Of a DNA stretch of 64,000 nucleotides, positions 12,801 to 23,711 are shown piece after piece. Source of the stretch: Anthopleura xanthogrammica (lineage: Eukaryota; Cnidaria; Anthozoa; Actiniaria; Actiniidae); contig OZ025218.1 in assembly GCA_964019055.1 (NCBI GenBank), forward strand, positions 5,027,259 through 5,091,258, given 5' to 3'. Position 1 is the first letter of the stretch. Each line of letters begins with the position of its first letter. The notes beneath the pieces are model-generated. The model worked only from the letters and a program-made list of their open reading frames with translations. It was not told the DNA's origin and did not search any database. Position numbers and translations under genes: made by a program.

Positions 12801-13831
12801 GATCCTTAGAGACAATAATATATATGCAAGTTGACTATGATGACATTGATGGACCAGAGGAATCAACTGTGTTGTTGAATGAAAAAGATGACTTCACTGA
12901 CGAAATCCATGGCAACCAAGAGGACAGAACCAGATGCATAGAAGAACACGAAGAGCATGAAGAGGAATTTGAAAATCCACTTGAGATGTTATATGAAGGA
13001 TTAATCACTCCCGTACAGCAACATCTTGTGAATGATGAGATTGTGTTTGTACCTGATGGAGATCTGAACTTGGTGCCTTATGCAGCCCTGAAAGACCCAA
13101 GCACAGGAAAATACCTGTCCGAAACCAAGCGCATTCGCCTTGTTCCATCACTCATGACATTAAAGGCTTTGCAAGATTGTCCCACTGAATACCACAAGAA
13201 GACAGGTGCATTAATCATTGGAAACCCTAAAGTTGGACAAGTGATTCTTAGGTGCAGAAAAACGCAGTTCAATCGTCTACCAGGTGCTGAAGAGGAAGCA
13301 AAAGTGATTAGTAATTTACTGGGAGTTGAGCCATTCATTGGAGCTCAAGCAACCAAGGAGGTGATCAAGAAAAGGCTTCACGAGGGCGTATCTGTTATCC
13401 ACTTTGCTGCTCACGGGACAACAGAAGGAGAAATTGCTCTGGCTCCACTTAATCCCGATGGTATCATACCAGAAGAAGAAGAGTACTTATTAACAATGAA
13501 TGATGTACAAGAAAGTGGTGCTCGACCACAACTTGTTGTCCTGAGCTGCTGTCACAGTGGTCGTGGTGAGATCAAGCCCGAAGGTGTAGTTGGGATGAGT
13601 CGAGCATTTCTTGCAGCAGGTGCTCGCGCTGTTGTTGCATCACTTTGGGCCATTGATGATAGAGCTAGCATGGTCTTCATGGAAATGTTTTACTCACACC
13701 TGAAACGTGGAGAAAGTGCCTCTACCAGTTTGCAGCAAGCAATGAAAGAAATGAGAAAAGGGGAATACAGCGAACCTAGGTACTGGGCTCCTTTCTTCCT
13801 TATTGGTGATGATGTCACAATCAGTTTATAA
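9854..13831 (+). CDS. TPR-CHAT protein (caspase-like protease domain), TTC28-like
   Basis: This is one uninterrupted 1325-codon ORF. Residues about 55-775 hold 18 consecutive 40-residue tetratricopeptide repeats (pattern YxNLGxxYxSLGxYxEAI), and a divergent nineteenth follows. A linker with [13 protein letters not shown] and an acidic insert (about 975-1040) precedes a C-terminal CHAT domain. In CHAT the catalytic pair is visible: His1187 in HFAAHG and Cys1233 in LSCCHSG, so the protease is predicted active. CHAT belongs to the caspase/separase clan. TPR-CHAT proteins in bacteria are triggered proteases (for example with type III CRISPR), and large families exist in cnidarians; the animal role is unknown, and sensing through the TPR solenoid is inference. 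A pyrimidine-rich tract ending in AG at 9847-9848, five bases before the ATG, suggests an intron in the 5' UTR. The start is the first in-frame Met after it. Confidence 0.93.
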   Translation: MDAFKIEDEPVKLKTFLWFCTICGCNDHLKLKTGELVNFYTECLQIALFFEDIGLQIKLYTCLALANEELSRWTEAIDCYEKGLNIATEVGDIQSTAVLCLNLGLSYQLLGKYDEAIKYHKMSLDIATKMEDKKSIVEACMNLGTVYESLGRYKEAKEHYEKCLQIAIERNDEEGKIVAYANLGDANQLLENTEAAIKCYEECLSIALEIGDKEEEAKAYGNLAGAYDSLSRYEEVIRYLEKSVKIAVETGDKEMERISYRNLGATYYNSLNEYKEAIRFHEKSQKIATELGDKKEQTLSYVNLGIAYQSLCDHEEAISNFEKAICIAKEMGFKYGEETAQFNMANSYQLLGKAKEALKYYEEYLSSAEEMENKEGQATAYLSMGIAFQSLGEHEKAIEYCEQSLHIAIEIGCRDIVGKSYANLAGFNKSIGKLEEAIKCSEECIKISKETNDMKSESCAYACLAGSLISLGKLQEAIGFLEIQLSIAKELDDKYCEESALIGFGLVHSSLSQFKKSIEYKRKALDIATEIGDRNGEATAYNCLGTDYRSLGQYEEALECHSKELSISKETCNKSAEGEAYRSLGETYAFLGNYKKAISYLETALNCARESGNKEGEGSVYESLGNMYRILHEREKAIFYFEKSLKIVEEIKEQIHVASVCLNLGKVHMSLGRYEKALEYYQRGLTLAIEIGNKEAEGIAYGDLGDVHLLCGEPEKASTYIQKCLTFAVETGDKYMEGSAYGSMGSISFSLGNYEEAIKNHEKELHISVEIGDKRSEGFANMCIGNSHLELGYSYKEVNKEEYLQCMDKSRSFLENSLHCWSSLYLHSEERDESKISFVETFHGAYKLLTKVLIETKHDEEALLVSERGRARAFNDLLTSRYDLPLISSPDSFQYSDVQTLLTRVSFCILFYAQHNTSIAIWVLSHQSPMLLAENEIMGYQDKVDKIPGSKQKKEVIKQHVFKVVNAAYDEMKVREAARCEDRSLETIIYMQVDYDDIDGPEESTVLLNEKDDFTDEIHGNQEDRTRCIEEHEEHEEEFENPLEMLYEGLITPVQQHLVNDEIVFVPDGDLNLVPYAALKDPSTGKYLSETKRIRLVPSLMTLKALQDCPTEYHKKTGALIIGNPKVGQVILRCRKTQFNRLPGAEEEAKVISNLLGVEPFIGAQATKEVIKKRLHEGVSVIHFAAHGTTEGEIALAPLNPDGIIPEEEEYLLTMNDVQESGARPQLVVLSCCHSGRGEIKPEGVVGMSRAFLAAGARAVVASLWAIDDRASMVFMEMFYSHLKRGESASTSLQQAMKEMRKGEYSEPRYWAPFFLIGDDVTISL

Positions 13832-14589
13832 GAAAAAAGCGGAACAAGCGAAAACTAGAACTGACAGAGATAATGGACCTCTTTCTTCAGTTGATTATGA
13901 TGTGAACATTTATAGCTAGTGTTACACTCGATGGCCGAATAGAGGACTAGATAAACAACGATATCGGATTGAACCTGTTTACTGACTCATGGCCGCCATC
14001 TTACATACCACAGGTAACCCAAACATAACACAGGGTTCCCAGGACACTACAGCTAGTGCTTAGAAAATGAAAGGAAAATTGAAATAAGCCAAATTACTGG
14101 ACCCGTTTTTAACGAAGATTACAGTGAACAAAAGAACTGGACTATTTTAATTTCTTTGTTATGATACCATGCTCAAATAGTGAAGAACGCTATAATAGTG
14201 AAGAACGCTATAGGTTCTAGTGAACCATAGAACATAATTTCTTATTACACTTTTATTTGATTATAATATCAGGCTTGCCAGAATTGAGTACTTGTGATCC
14301 TACGTACAATGCGAAGAACTTTTAGTTAGCCCTTTTAATCTTAAGCCGTTAATTTATTTCTTGCAAGAAATTATATATTCATATTTTTAGTATTACCAAT
14401 AAGGTTGAGATTATTAGAATCGTTTAATCTAAAAGTATACCACTATAACTTATATTAAATTAATATCTGGTAAGCCCAAGGTTAACTCAAACGTTAGTTT
14501 CAAGTGTTATGGTAAATCGGTTAATTTATCTAATAGCCATAAGATTATTAATTCTTCAGAAGTAATCTGTTTAATATACTGAACCAATT

Positions 14590-15080
14590 GGAGCCACCAC
14601 ACACGTCACGTGCACGAACCTATATACCCATAACGTTTTCTTTGTTAGCATTCTTTATATAAAAATACTAAAGAGGATGTGAACTTTGTATAAACTTCTC
14701 ATCCTCATTAGTAAATACTTTCGTCTTAAGCTTAACTGTATTGACCACCTGGAAGAACGTTTCTGCTTTAATTGTAGGTTTCTTATGAGTTGTAACTGTA
14801 TTTCTTCTTAATCTTTATTTGCTTCTCCGTATCTTTACCTTAACTTGTATCTCTTAGTAATTTATTGTTTTAGTCTAGTAGTCTTACGTTTTTCTTGTTC
14901 CTATTGTTTAGTCTATCACAAACTTACCTTTCATAAAATATTAGTAATATATAATTCATACATATTGTTATTTACATTTAGTTTAATTATTTATTTAATT
15001 AGAGGGCCGTATGTTAGATAACCTTTATAGCTGTTAATACGTATTTTTCCCTCGTAAAATAAAGTTTATTGTATTGTATT
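14590..15080 (+). mobile_element. Possible non-LTR retrotransposon 3' end
   Basis: A T-rich non-coding stretch ends with CCTCGTAAAATAAAG, holding AATAAA at 15058-15063, followed by a TTGTA tandem tail. This layout is typical of retroelement 3' UTRs. It could equally be the 3' UTR of the TPR-CHAT gene, for which no nearer AATAAA was seen. Confidence 0.3.
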
Positions 15081-15395
15081 GAGTATCCTATATATAAATA
15101 ATACTAATAAGGACAACTTTATCAGAGGATACAAAGGATATAGTCTTCATCAAGGTCGGTCTAATGTACGATCAATGACGACGGGAGTCATCGTCGTGTA
15201 CGGGAATTGTCAGGGGAACTCTATTCAAATTCAAATTTCCGATATGCAAATTCATTCGGCTAGTATTCGTACCTTTACGATAGCATATATCATTATATAA
15301 TAAATATTTTTGTGCATATACTAATGATGCATCATTTAAATATAACAAAAAAGGAGAACAACCAAGCGAATTCACTTCGTGGCTGATCATGAGTG

Positions 15396-15417
15396 GTTAG
15401 GGTTAGGGTTAGGGTTG
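15396..15417 (+). repeat. Short interstitial telomere-like tract
   Basis: Three full copies of GGTTAG and a fourth partial copy (GGTTGG) match the metazoan telomere unit TTAGGG. The tract is about 22 bp, long enough to notice but not a functional telomere. Confidence 0.7.
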
Positions 15418-15583
15418 GGATAGACATCGTATTAACATGTATTAAGCATTTGGCTCCGAATTCGGGAATCCTACTGGCTGCAATTAATTTTTTTATAAGT
15501 TGGGAGAACCAGAATCCTTGAATAAAGTCCCACTCGTGTATTCGGAAACCTATGACGTACTTGGTTAACCCGTACACGACGAT

Positions 15584-15668
15584 ACTAGATCTAGTGTTTT
15601 ATCAGGTCTAAAACCACTCGACTACGTCTCGTGCTTTTATGCCTGATAAAACACTCCCGTACTAGTTT
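15584..15668. repeat. Small foldback element
   Basis: CTAGTGTTTTATCAGG at the left and CCTGATAAAACACT, then a near-match to CTAG, at the right are reverse complements around about 35 bp of unique sequence. Confidence 0.7.
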
Positions 15669-16225
15669 ATTAAACAGTACCTAAGATGTTTTGTTTTCTT
15701 GTTGTTTGTTTTTGGGGAAGGGATCGAGGACTGTCACTGTAAAATGTGTTATCATGTTTGAGGATAAATTTCAAGTGGAGTGAAAGCCGTAGCGCTGTCA
15801 TAAACAAATTGCTCCCTTGAGTGTCAAAATAATTGGATTACCGTAGCAGACAAGAGGACAATAGAAGAGGCATTTCTTGCCTACCCCTCTCTTTTTCCTG
15901 TGTTTAAGGCGAATTTGATTAATTTATTAAAGAGTGATAATAAGTAACTTTTGCCCAGCAGAACTGGAATATACTAGATTCAAATATCAACGGACCGTTC
16001 AAAGGTATGAGGCTTGGCGGCCCTAAACGGACAAGCGAAAACTGCAAAGTTTTCAAGCACTTATTTACCTTTCTTATTTGAATTAGATAACGTTTAAAAA
16101 TGAAAATATGCCTCTAGGTATCTTACAAAAGACTTATTTACCCTGCATTGACGCTGGTAACAAAATGAACACACGATGAAATGAGTCATTTTTCCACACA
16201 AATCTTGCTAAATTTCGAAGTAGTT

Positions 16226-16503
16226 CAATCACAGGTAGCCCAAGCTATGGTTCTGAATATATATATAGAGAATGTATGGCAGATCAAAAAATTTCTTTAA
16301 AATAAAATAAATTTCATATTTTATTGTTTCTTTACCGGTATATCAATGTTTTATTGCATGTTTTGTGGTTTGCTGACGGTTTGGTTGCATTTTAAGGCGA
16401 TTTTAGGAAATTTTATCTCCTCTCTAAAGATTCGTCTTTAGATTCGCCATATATCCTCTCTATATATATTCAGAACCATAGCTTGGGCTACCTGTGGTTC
16501 AAT
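16226..16503. repeat. Foldback element, about 280 bp
   Basis: The left arm (16226-16272) and right arm (16456-16503) are nearly perfect complements through CACAGGTAGCCCAAGCTATG and a TATA-rich part. The interior is AT-rich with no ORF. Confidence 0.85.
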
Positions 16504-16898
16504 CGTCTCAATCGAGATCACCTGAGGCGGCACCTCAGTTTTGCAGTGACGTCATTTCCATGTCACTATTTCAGATCAGCTGGACTCGAAGCTATATCGC
16601 TATATATATTATTCATATTAGGAATTGGTTTTTTGATGTTCGATGTCGGATGATATTTAGCATTGAGAATGTGCACACGCACACATAGGTTTCGGGATCA
16701 GTTTACGGTTTTTTCACTCGTGATTCGGAAACTGGACCATACATCATATCAACACTGAAGATGTCAGCAGATGACAAGTTTACACGAAGTAGGTAAGTTA
16801 GGTAAAATAAAGAATAGTATTATTAAAAGGCAAACCATCTCGAAGAAAACTCTGTATATCTAAAATGTTTTTTTTTTTTGGATCAGTTCTGACACGTT

Positions 16899-17615
16899 TT
16901 ATCTGATATGAACAGAGTATTTGTTAGTCTTCATGAAACAAACAAATTCATAGTACGGACCACCAGGGGCATTAGCGGCTTCGCGTGGATCGTGGATCAG
17001 ATTCCCGTTCCCATCCCGGTTTGTGATAGTAGTGGGTCCTGGTTTATGAGACCAGCGTCCATTACTGTCCAGACGATACCAATGGAAATCAACACCTGCG
17101 AAAATAAGAAAGCAAATGCTATGAAAAATGGTTTATCGTGTTATCCCATGTGATGCTAAATACCAAAGTTCTTATTGTTATCATGGGACAAAAGTGTGGA
17201 ATACGTTATCCAGTAAACTAAGAAAGGAAACATTCCCGAAATATTCCTTTTTAAAATTTAAGAAAGGTCTTAAACTGCATTTATGTGGTTCGTAATAAGT
17301 AGTAAGACGTCATTGTGAGAACATTTATAGTTTACATACAGTCATCGTCAAAAAGGTTGTCCTGTGAAAAAGACTTTAAGACCAAAAGAAGTATCACGTG
17401 ATGATTTGTTTATTTGTTTTAAACGATATAAATTCTGGTTTCAAACTTTATAATGAGTAACAATGAACAGAGAATAACAATTATGGACTCTACTTATACA
17501 ATGATGGTATCGAGCATTTAGAGCGAGTGTATTAGGTATCACATGACATTTGTTTTGGTCTAAATGTCTTTTTTGGTGGACAACATTAATGACATTGATA
17601 TCGTATCTTAGTATC

Positions 17616-17664
<49 letters not shown>

Positions 17665-19106
17665 CATCATCATTTCTTACGCTTAAGGTTATGACGTCGT
17701 GGTCGTAGCCAGGGTCCCTTGAAGAGAGAGTGCATACGAATAAAACTGAGTGAGGACTGCACGTATTCCACTCATACGAAAACCGCCTTATACGACACTA
17801 AATCACCAAGCTTTATACTTGCCTGGTTGAACGACGAGTGCTAAGAGATGCCACTGACTAGCCCGGGATATATGCGGGATTTTACCACCAGGACCTGGCT
17901 CGACCCTCACCAGACCATCTCTTTTGGACGCTTCTTCTATCTGGTAATCAGTTATGCTATGGTACTTGCGTCCACTTCCTCGTCCTGGCTGTGCGAAGGT
18001 ATTTGTAACCTTGTCGTTGCCGTAATTGTAGCAGTTGTTATTAGGTAGTATAGCTGGATTATTCCACATTTGGCTGGCTCCTTCATAGATAGGAGGGAAA
18101 CGTTTCTCGGCACGTTCCTTCACTTTTTCAAGGGCCACAGGCAAGACTTTCGCAGCCTTGATTACCTTTGCCAACGCCTTTTTCAGGGATTTTGCTAGTT
18201 TTTTTCTTACTCTTCTTAAACGTTTAGTGGGACATGACTCTAGAATCATTTCCTGTAGTTCTTTTGTCTTTGGGCCTACAATCAAACTGGGCTTGTTTTT
18301 ACCATCTTCGTGAACGAGAAATCCCTTGTAGCCAAGCTGGGCGGGCATTTGCTCGGGAAGGTACTCGCCTCGCACAGTCTTGGCGGCGCTGAGAAGCTTT
18401 TTGATTTTTTGGTAGTTTACGGATTTTGGGGTGATCAACCAATGTGGATCAGGAACTCCAGAAAATACTGCCAAGGTGATGTTAAAAGCTTCGCCTTCGC
18501 CTTTGAAAGATGCATATTTTATTAAGAAATGAAATATGCACATACAACCAGCTAGGAACGTTATGAAGCTTTTCACATTTAAAAATCGCCATTCATAAAA
18601 TAAAAGATATCTTTCTTTCAGCAGCCAACAGATCTCTGGTTGGCAGATTAATATCAGTAGACGACGTCAGCGCGAATATCGGGAGTGGTTTTCACCATGG
18701 CCAGGGGTTCATGGCTGTAGTTTTAATAGTCAGGTCTAATAGCGACAAAAATAGCAAAGATCGTGCACTTTTAAAGTACAAGCACCAAACTTGGCACAAA
18801 TGTTCGTTGGGGCATGCTAAACAGATTTAGGGGTGGGTGTCAAAAGATTGTGGTCGGGGGGAAGCAGCCACACTCTCAATTAGATGAATAACCTTTATCA
18901 AATTTATTTGAAACGAAAAACTGTCCTTCATGTTTTCAGTAACGCTAACATTGAAGAATTGTTTAAAAAAGTCAAAATGGCGTTTACCTGACTATAAACA
19001 AAGGTTAGCATTAAGGATGTGAAGTCATTTTATTTTTCTTACCTTCACTTCCTTGACATGTTCCCAGGTAAACAATGATGGCCAGAGCAATGACGAACAA
19101 TTTCAT
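16899..19106 (-). CDS. Secreted protein with an NNCYNY...DFHWYR domain, three exons, 312 aa
   Basis: Exons are 19106-19043, 18500-17823 and 17095-16899; all junctions are phase 1 and total 313 codons including the stop. Exon 1 encodes a clear signal peptide (starts MKLFVIALAIIVYLG) and ends in donor GTAAGA. Exon 2 encodes a module with VFSGVPDPHW, LGYKGFLV and GPKTKEL, a Lys-rich linker (about 110-160), then NNCYNY with Cys178. The exon 2 donor is GC (CCAG then GCAAGT), so intron 2 is GC-AG; this is supported because exon 3 supplies exactly the continuation, DFHWYR with His252 and WSHKPG. I recall similar Asn-Asn-Cys-Tyr plus His-Trp-Tyr domains in bacterial proteins, unverified. A Cys/His catalytic site is a guess. 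Three in-phase acceptors exist at the start of exon 2 (a GGCGAA repeat), shifting two or four residues. The function is unknown; the shorter paralogue at 21044-21372 shares only the first module. Confidence 0.8.
17618..17672. repeat. (ATT)n microsatellite
   Basis: A run of ATT units grading into ATC, inside intron 2 of the secreted-protein gene. Confidence 0.9.
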
Positions 19107-20316
19107 TCCGTGGTTCGTTGTGGATCTCAAAATATGGACAAAGTTTCTTTTTAAATTGAAAATAAATGAATGTTGAGCCGGTGAGTTAGATTTTTGAAAA
19201 TGGGCGTAAATCCTTTTTTCTATCCATTTATCAAAGTAAATTTATTCAGTTCTCTAAAATGGGTCAAACTGCCAACATTAATAAAAGATGTGTGCAATAA
19301 ATAATGATTTTTAAAACACGATTCTCAAACGTATGAGAATTACTGCATGTTTGACGGCAATGATTTTTTTTTTTTTTTTTTTAATGGTCCCATTCCCTGC
19401 AGTTCTGGCCAGAACGCCTCATCAGCTCAAATTTATTAACTACTCGAACGTTATCTTCCCATGTGTGCGATTTTAAATATAAGTTTAAGGTGCAGAATGA
19501 TATTTTTAACCTGCTGTCGGCGCCTCCCAGTACATAGACATAAATTCGTAAATATAATTCTAAATTATTATCTGAGAAATACCAAAAAACTTCAAACCAT
19601 ATCTACTTACAGAATGAGTTTAGTAAAGTGTAGTGCCGCCGTGAGAATTTGCCGTGTGTCGTCGTCAAAGCAGGTCCACTTTGTATACGATTGAGTGTTT
19701 TAGTGATAGTAATAGATGGGTAAGATCATTATGACATTTTGACATTATGACAGTAGCTCAGATTTTCATTGCCATCTCTTGCGTAAATTTACTCATCAAA
19801 TCCAAACAATAAAACACTTGCAGGAGCAGATCGAGGATTTTATTCAGGGAGAAGCTGCGTTGAAGGAGCACCCACACCCGAAAACGCCGCACCCGAAAAA
19901 CAACTAAAACAAACATATTATAAACAAAAATCAAAACCAATAAAAAAAAAGAACAAAAATCAAAATCGATCGAAACCTTAAAATCGAACAAAGAGGAAAT
20001 TATTTTGTAATAGATATCATAAAATTAAGGGCACAAAGTCGGCTCAGGGGGGCTGCGCAACCCCTGGATCGATTGGCCCCTGACTTATAAAGAAAATTAA
20101 CCGCAAAGCAAAATCCTGATCTTTTTGCTATATCTAATAGATTTTATCGAAAAAAGTGAGAAAAATGGAGGAAAAGTTTGTTTTTGATCACACGTCCACG
20201 CCATCAAAAAATTAAAAACCAAACGACTTTGGATGCTAAAAATAGCCCAACCGGGAATTCACATGGCGCGCGCGGTATTAAGAAGTTCCCCTCTCTTATA
20301 ATTATTTATGCTCTCT

Positions 20317-20634
20317 TGGTTTGATTGATGGTACACTAAAAATCTTACAGCGTGTGAAACTGGTAGCTTAATTAATCTTGATGAATCAGACAAGGCCAGG
20401 TGGTGTCGAAATACCAATATACTCCGATTTGTTCGGAGTATATTGGTATATCCCCCCCCCCCCCCCCCCAAAAAAAAAAAAAAAAAAGACAAGATACTTT
20501 CGATACCTATAAATAACGTCGGAGATATCGAATACTAAATTTAAATTGCTCTGATACGGATACCTGATAACCTTGGTCGGGTTTGATTGATGGGACACTG
20601 AGAAACTTACAGCATGTGAAACTGGTACTTTTCA
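20317..20634 (+). repeat. Pair of diverged 55-bp direct repeats
   Basis: The text from GGTTTGATTGATGG through GTGAAACTGGTA occurs at about 20317-20372 and again at about 20579-20632, with scattered substitutions. Between them lie a 17-bp-stem perfect hairpin (20411-20449) and a polyC/polyA run. Confidence 0.6.
20411..20449. repeat. Perfect 17-bp stem hairpin
   Basis: ATACCAATATACTCCGA, then the loop TTTGT, then the exact complement. A run of about 19 C and about 17 A follows at 20451-20487. The polyC/polyA run is a likely spot for base-count errors. Confidence 0.8.
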
Positions 20635-21043
20635 AATTTGTCTAATCTTGGTCACAAATCACAGGTTTTTCAAAACAACGATAATGATATCACTCTTTAA
20701 TTATGCATACATTTATTGACGAGATGTAAGATTTAACATTGGCTAAAGAAATTTCCAACAGTTTCTTTATTGTTATATTTTATATTTCGATTCCTATCTG
20801 GGGCTCAGAATTTTGAGTCTATTCAGTATGTTACAATCACATATACATTTCAGTTTCTATAAAAAATACTATCAAATAAACCTTAACTCTATTGTTATAG
20901 AGGCTTTGCACCATCACGTGATGGCAGCCATGACAGGAGGCAGAAACAATAGAGTCTCTCACCCTGGGAAACTAAATTATTTCTATAATGATGCTTAGTT
21001 AAGTCAATTTTCCTTTGAGGTTGTTTTTGCATCCATCATTCTG

Positions 21044-21372
21044 TTATACTTGTCCTTTATCAAGAGCTTGTATAATTCTGTCAACCAGAGTTTTTGGTAC
21101 GCTTCCAGGAGCTGTTTGAAGTAACAGCTTTTGCAGTTCCTTTGTCTTTGGGCCAAGAACTAAGCTCGCATTGGCTATGCCTTGTTTGCTTTCACGGACA
21201 AGGAACCCCTTGTAGCCAAGTCGTGCAGGCATTTGGTCGTGTGATAACGTTAAGTTGTTCTTCTTGGCATCTTGGAAAGCATCGTAGATTTTTTGGTAGT
21301 TTGGATCCCCCTGTTTGATTTGCCATTCTGGATCAGGACGACCAGAAAAGCAAACCAGAGTTATGTACAAAG
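21044..21372 (-). CDS. Coding exon of a short paralogue of the 312-aa secreted protein
   Basis: This exon follows a strong acceptor (pyrimidine tract ending TTTTCAG at 21375-21373) and ends at a stop at 21046-21044. Its 108 residues align along their length with the first module of the neighbouring gene: CFSGRPDPEW against VFSGVPDPHW, QMPARLGYKGFLV against QMPAQLGYKGFLV, and identical GPKTKELQ. It lacks the Lys-rich linker and the NNCYNY/HWYR part, so it is a half-length paralogue. It needs an upstream exon ending in phase 1. The only candidate nearby is 22322-22301 (ATG to a GTAAGG donor), encoding seven residues; joined, they make a plausible but short hydrophobic leader of a 116-aa protein. 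That exon is weak. The intron would contain the GTGGTA array. Confidence 0.7.
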
Positions 21373-21445
21373 CTGAAAACACGAAAAACAAAAACTACTT
21401 GAGAAAAATGTAAAAAAAATAAAGAAAAGAAAAAAAAACGTGGTG

Positions 21446-22262
21446 AGGTAGTGGCAGTGGTAGTGGTAACAGTGATGGTAGTAGTAGTGGTAGTGGTAGT
21501 GGTAGTGGTAGTGGTAGTGGTAGTGGTAGTGGTAGTGGTAGTGGTAGTGGTAGTGGTAGTGGTAGTGGTAGTGGTAGTGGTAGTGGTAGTGGTAGTGGTA
21601 GTGGTAGTGGTAGTGGTAGTGGTAGTGGTAGTGGTAGTGGTAGTGGTAGTGGTAGTGGTAGTGGTAGTGGTAGTGGTAGTGGTAGTGGTAGTGGTAGTGG
21701 TAGTGGTAGTGGTAGTGGTAGTGGTAGTGGTAGTGGTAGTGGTAGTGGTAGTGGTAGTGGTAGTGGTAGTGGTAGTGGTAGTGGTAGTGGTAGTGGTAGT
21801 GGTAGTGGTAGTGGTAGTGGTAGTGGTAGTGGTAGTGGTAGTGGTAGTGGTAGTGGTAGTGGTAGTGGTAGTGGTAGTGGTAGTGGTAGTGGTAGTGGTA
21901 GTGGTAGTGGTAGTGGTAGTGGTAGTGGTAGTGGTAGTGGTAGTGGTAGTGGTAGTGGTAGTGGTAGTGGTAGTGGTAGTGGTAGTGGTAGTGGTAGTGG
22001 TAGTGGTAGTGGTAGTGGTAGTGGTAGTGGTAGTGGTAGTGGTAGTGGTAGTGGTAGTGGTAGTGGTAGTGGTAGTGGTAGTGGTAGTGGTAGTGGTAGT
22101 GGTAGTGGTAGTGGTAGTGGTAGTGGTAGTGGTAGTGGTAGTGGTAGTGGTAGTGGTAGTGGTAGTGGTAGTGGTAGTGGTAGTGGTAGTGGTAGTGGTA
22201 GTGGTAGTGGTAACAGTGATGGTAGTGGTAGTGGTAGTCGGGTAGTGGTAGTGGTAGTGGGT
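21446..22262. repeat. (GTGGTA)n hexanucleotide array, about 800 bp
   Basis: About 120 almost identical GTGGTA units run from about 21480 to 22230, with a few variants only at the two ends. The array reads as poly-valine on the plus strand, but no gene signal supports translation. The uniformity suggests recent expansion or an assembly artefact in copy number. Confidence 0.97.
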
Positions 22263-22440
22263 TTAAAGAAAGGGATGGAAGGAACTTTAGTGTTCCTTAC
22301 CTTTTCTAACTAATATGAACATACAGATCCTTCTTTTGTAAATTAGTTCAAAATTATTACATTTCATAATCTTGTTTATTTTCAGAATACAATATTTGCT
22401 CACAATTTCTATTCACATATTTAAGCACTTTTTTATTTAC

Positions 22441-23360
22441 TTATAAGACCAGCCTAGCCTTCACAGCTTCAAGGTCATCTTTTTGCAATTGCTTACCTAA
22501 AATAGGAACTAATTATGAAAAAAATGATATTAGATTTTTGGTAAAGCTTTTAAAGATCAAATAAAAAAGCTTCCTATTTTCAGGTTAAAAATAGCAAAAC
22601 AGCTTCAAAAAGTGATAAGTTGTATTATCAATTAGTTGCTGTGTTTTGATGTTAATTTATTATTATTATATTTACCATTATTACCTATACTAATAGCTTA
22701 ATTCCTAGTTCAATTTTTCTGGGCTCCATATATTTTTAATCACAAGCTATTTTTTGCCAATTTGCAAACTTTTGAGACCTTTCATTAGTTTAGTTGTTAA
22801 AATGTAAGCTGACTGACTTGCATTGCTTTATTATAACTTCAATCAGTTATTTTTATTTATTAATAAGCATTAGTTCTTTGTGTATTTTTTTATTATATTT
22901 CTTTTATTTTTGCAATATTTTGGTAATAAGAATTTATTATAAGAGTAAATGGTTAAAACCCAGAAGTAGCAGTAGAGTGAGTAATGTGATCATCCGGGTG
23001 AGTGTAGTCTTGAGAAAGACTGTTGGTGGCGGGCATTACATTCCTCACTGTACTCTTAAGATGACTTCTGCTCTGCAGGTTGTCAAAACATCAGTCACTA
23101 CCAACAACAGTCTTTCTCAAGACTATTAACACTCACCTGGACAATTAAATTACTCACTCTAATGAATTAATAATTATTGTGAGTCATTAATATTGTCATT
23201 GTTGTTGTTAGTGTTAGTGGTGATGTTGGTAGTAGTGGTTGTAATAATATATTGTAAGAGTGGAAGTAGCAATTGTTGCAATATTATAAGTAACAGTGGT
23301 AATGCTAGTGGTATTGGTGGTGGGGTTGTAGTCGTGGTTGTGGTAGTAGTGGTAGTAGTA

Positions 23361-23423
<63 letters not shown>

Positions 23424-23431
23424 ACAGTAAC

Positions 23432-23488
<57 letters not shown>

Positions 23489-23538
23489 CATAGTAGTCAT
23501 AGTAGTAGTATCGGTAGTAGTATATATATATATAGTCA

Positions 23539-23595
<57 letters not shown>

Positions 23596-23612
23596 CAGCA
23601 GCAGCAGCAGAA

Positions 23613-23711
<99 letters not shown>

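Larger units (their letters stand above)
13832..16898. other. Intergenic stretch, no gene found
   Basis: No coding exon was recognised. It contains the possible retroelement 3' end (14590-15080), a short TTAGGG tract (15396-15417) and foldbacks at 15584-15668 and 16226-16503. Confidence 0.6.

Noticed and set aside
21451..22245. 264-codon poly-valine frame
   Set aside because: It is the translation of the GTGGTA microsatellite, with no start context, domain or splice evidence.
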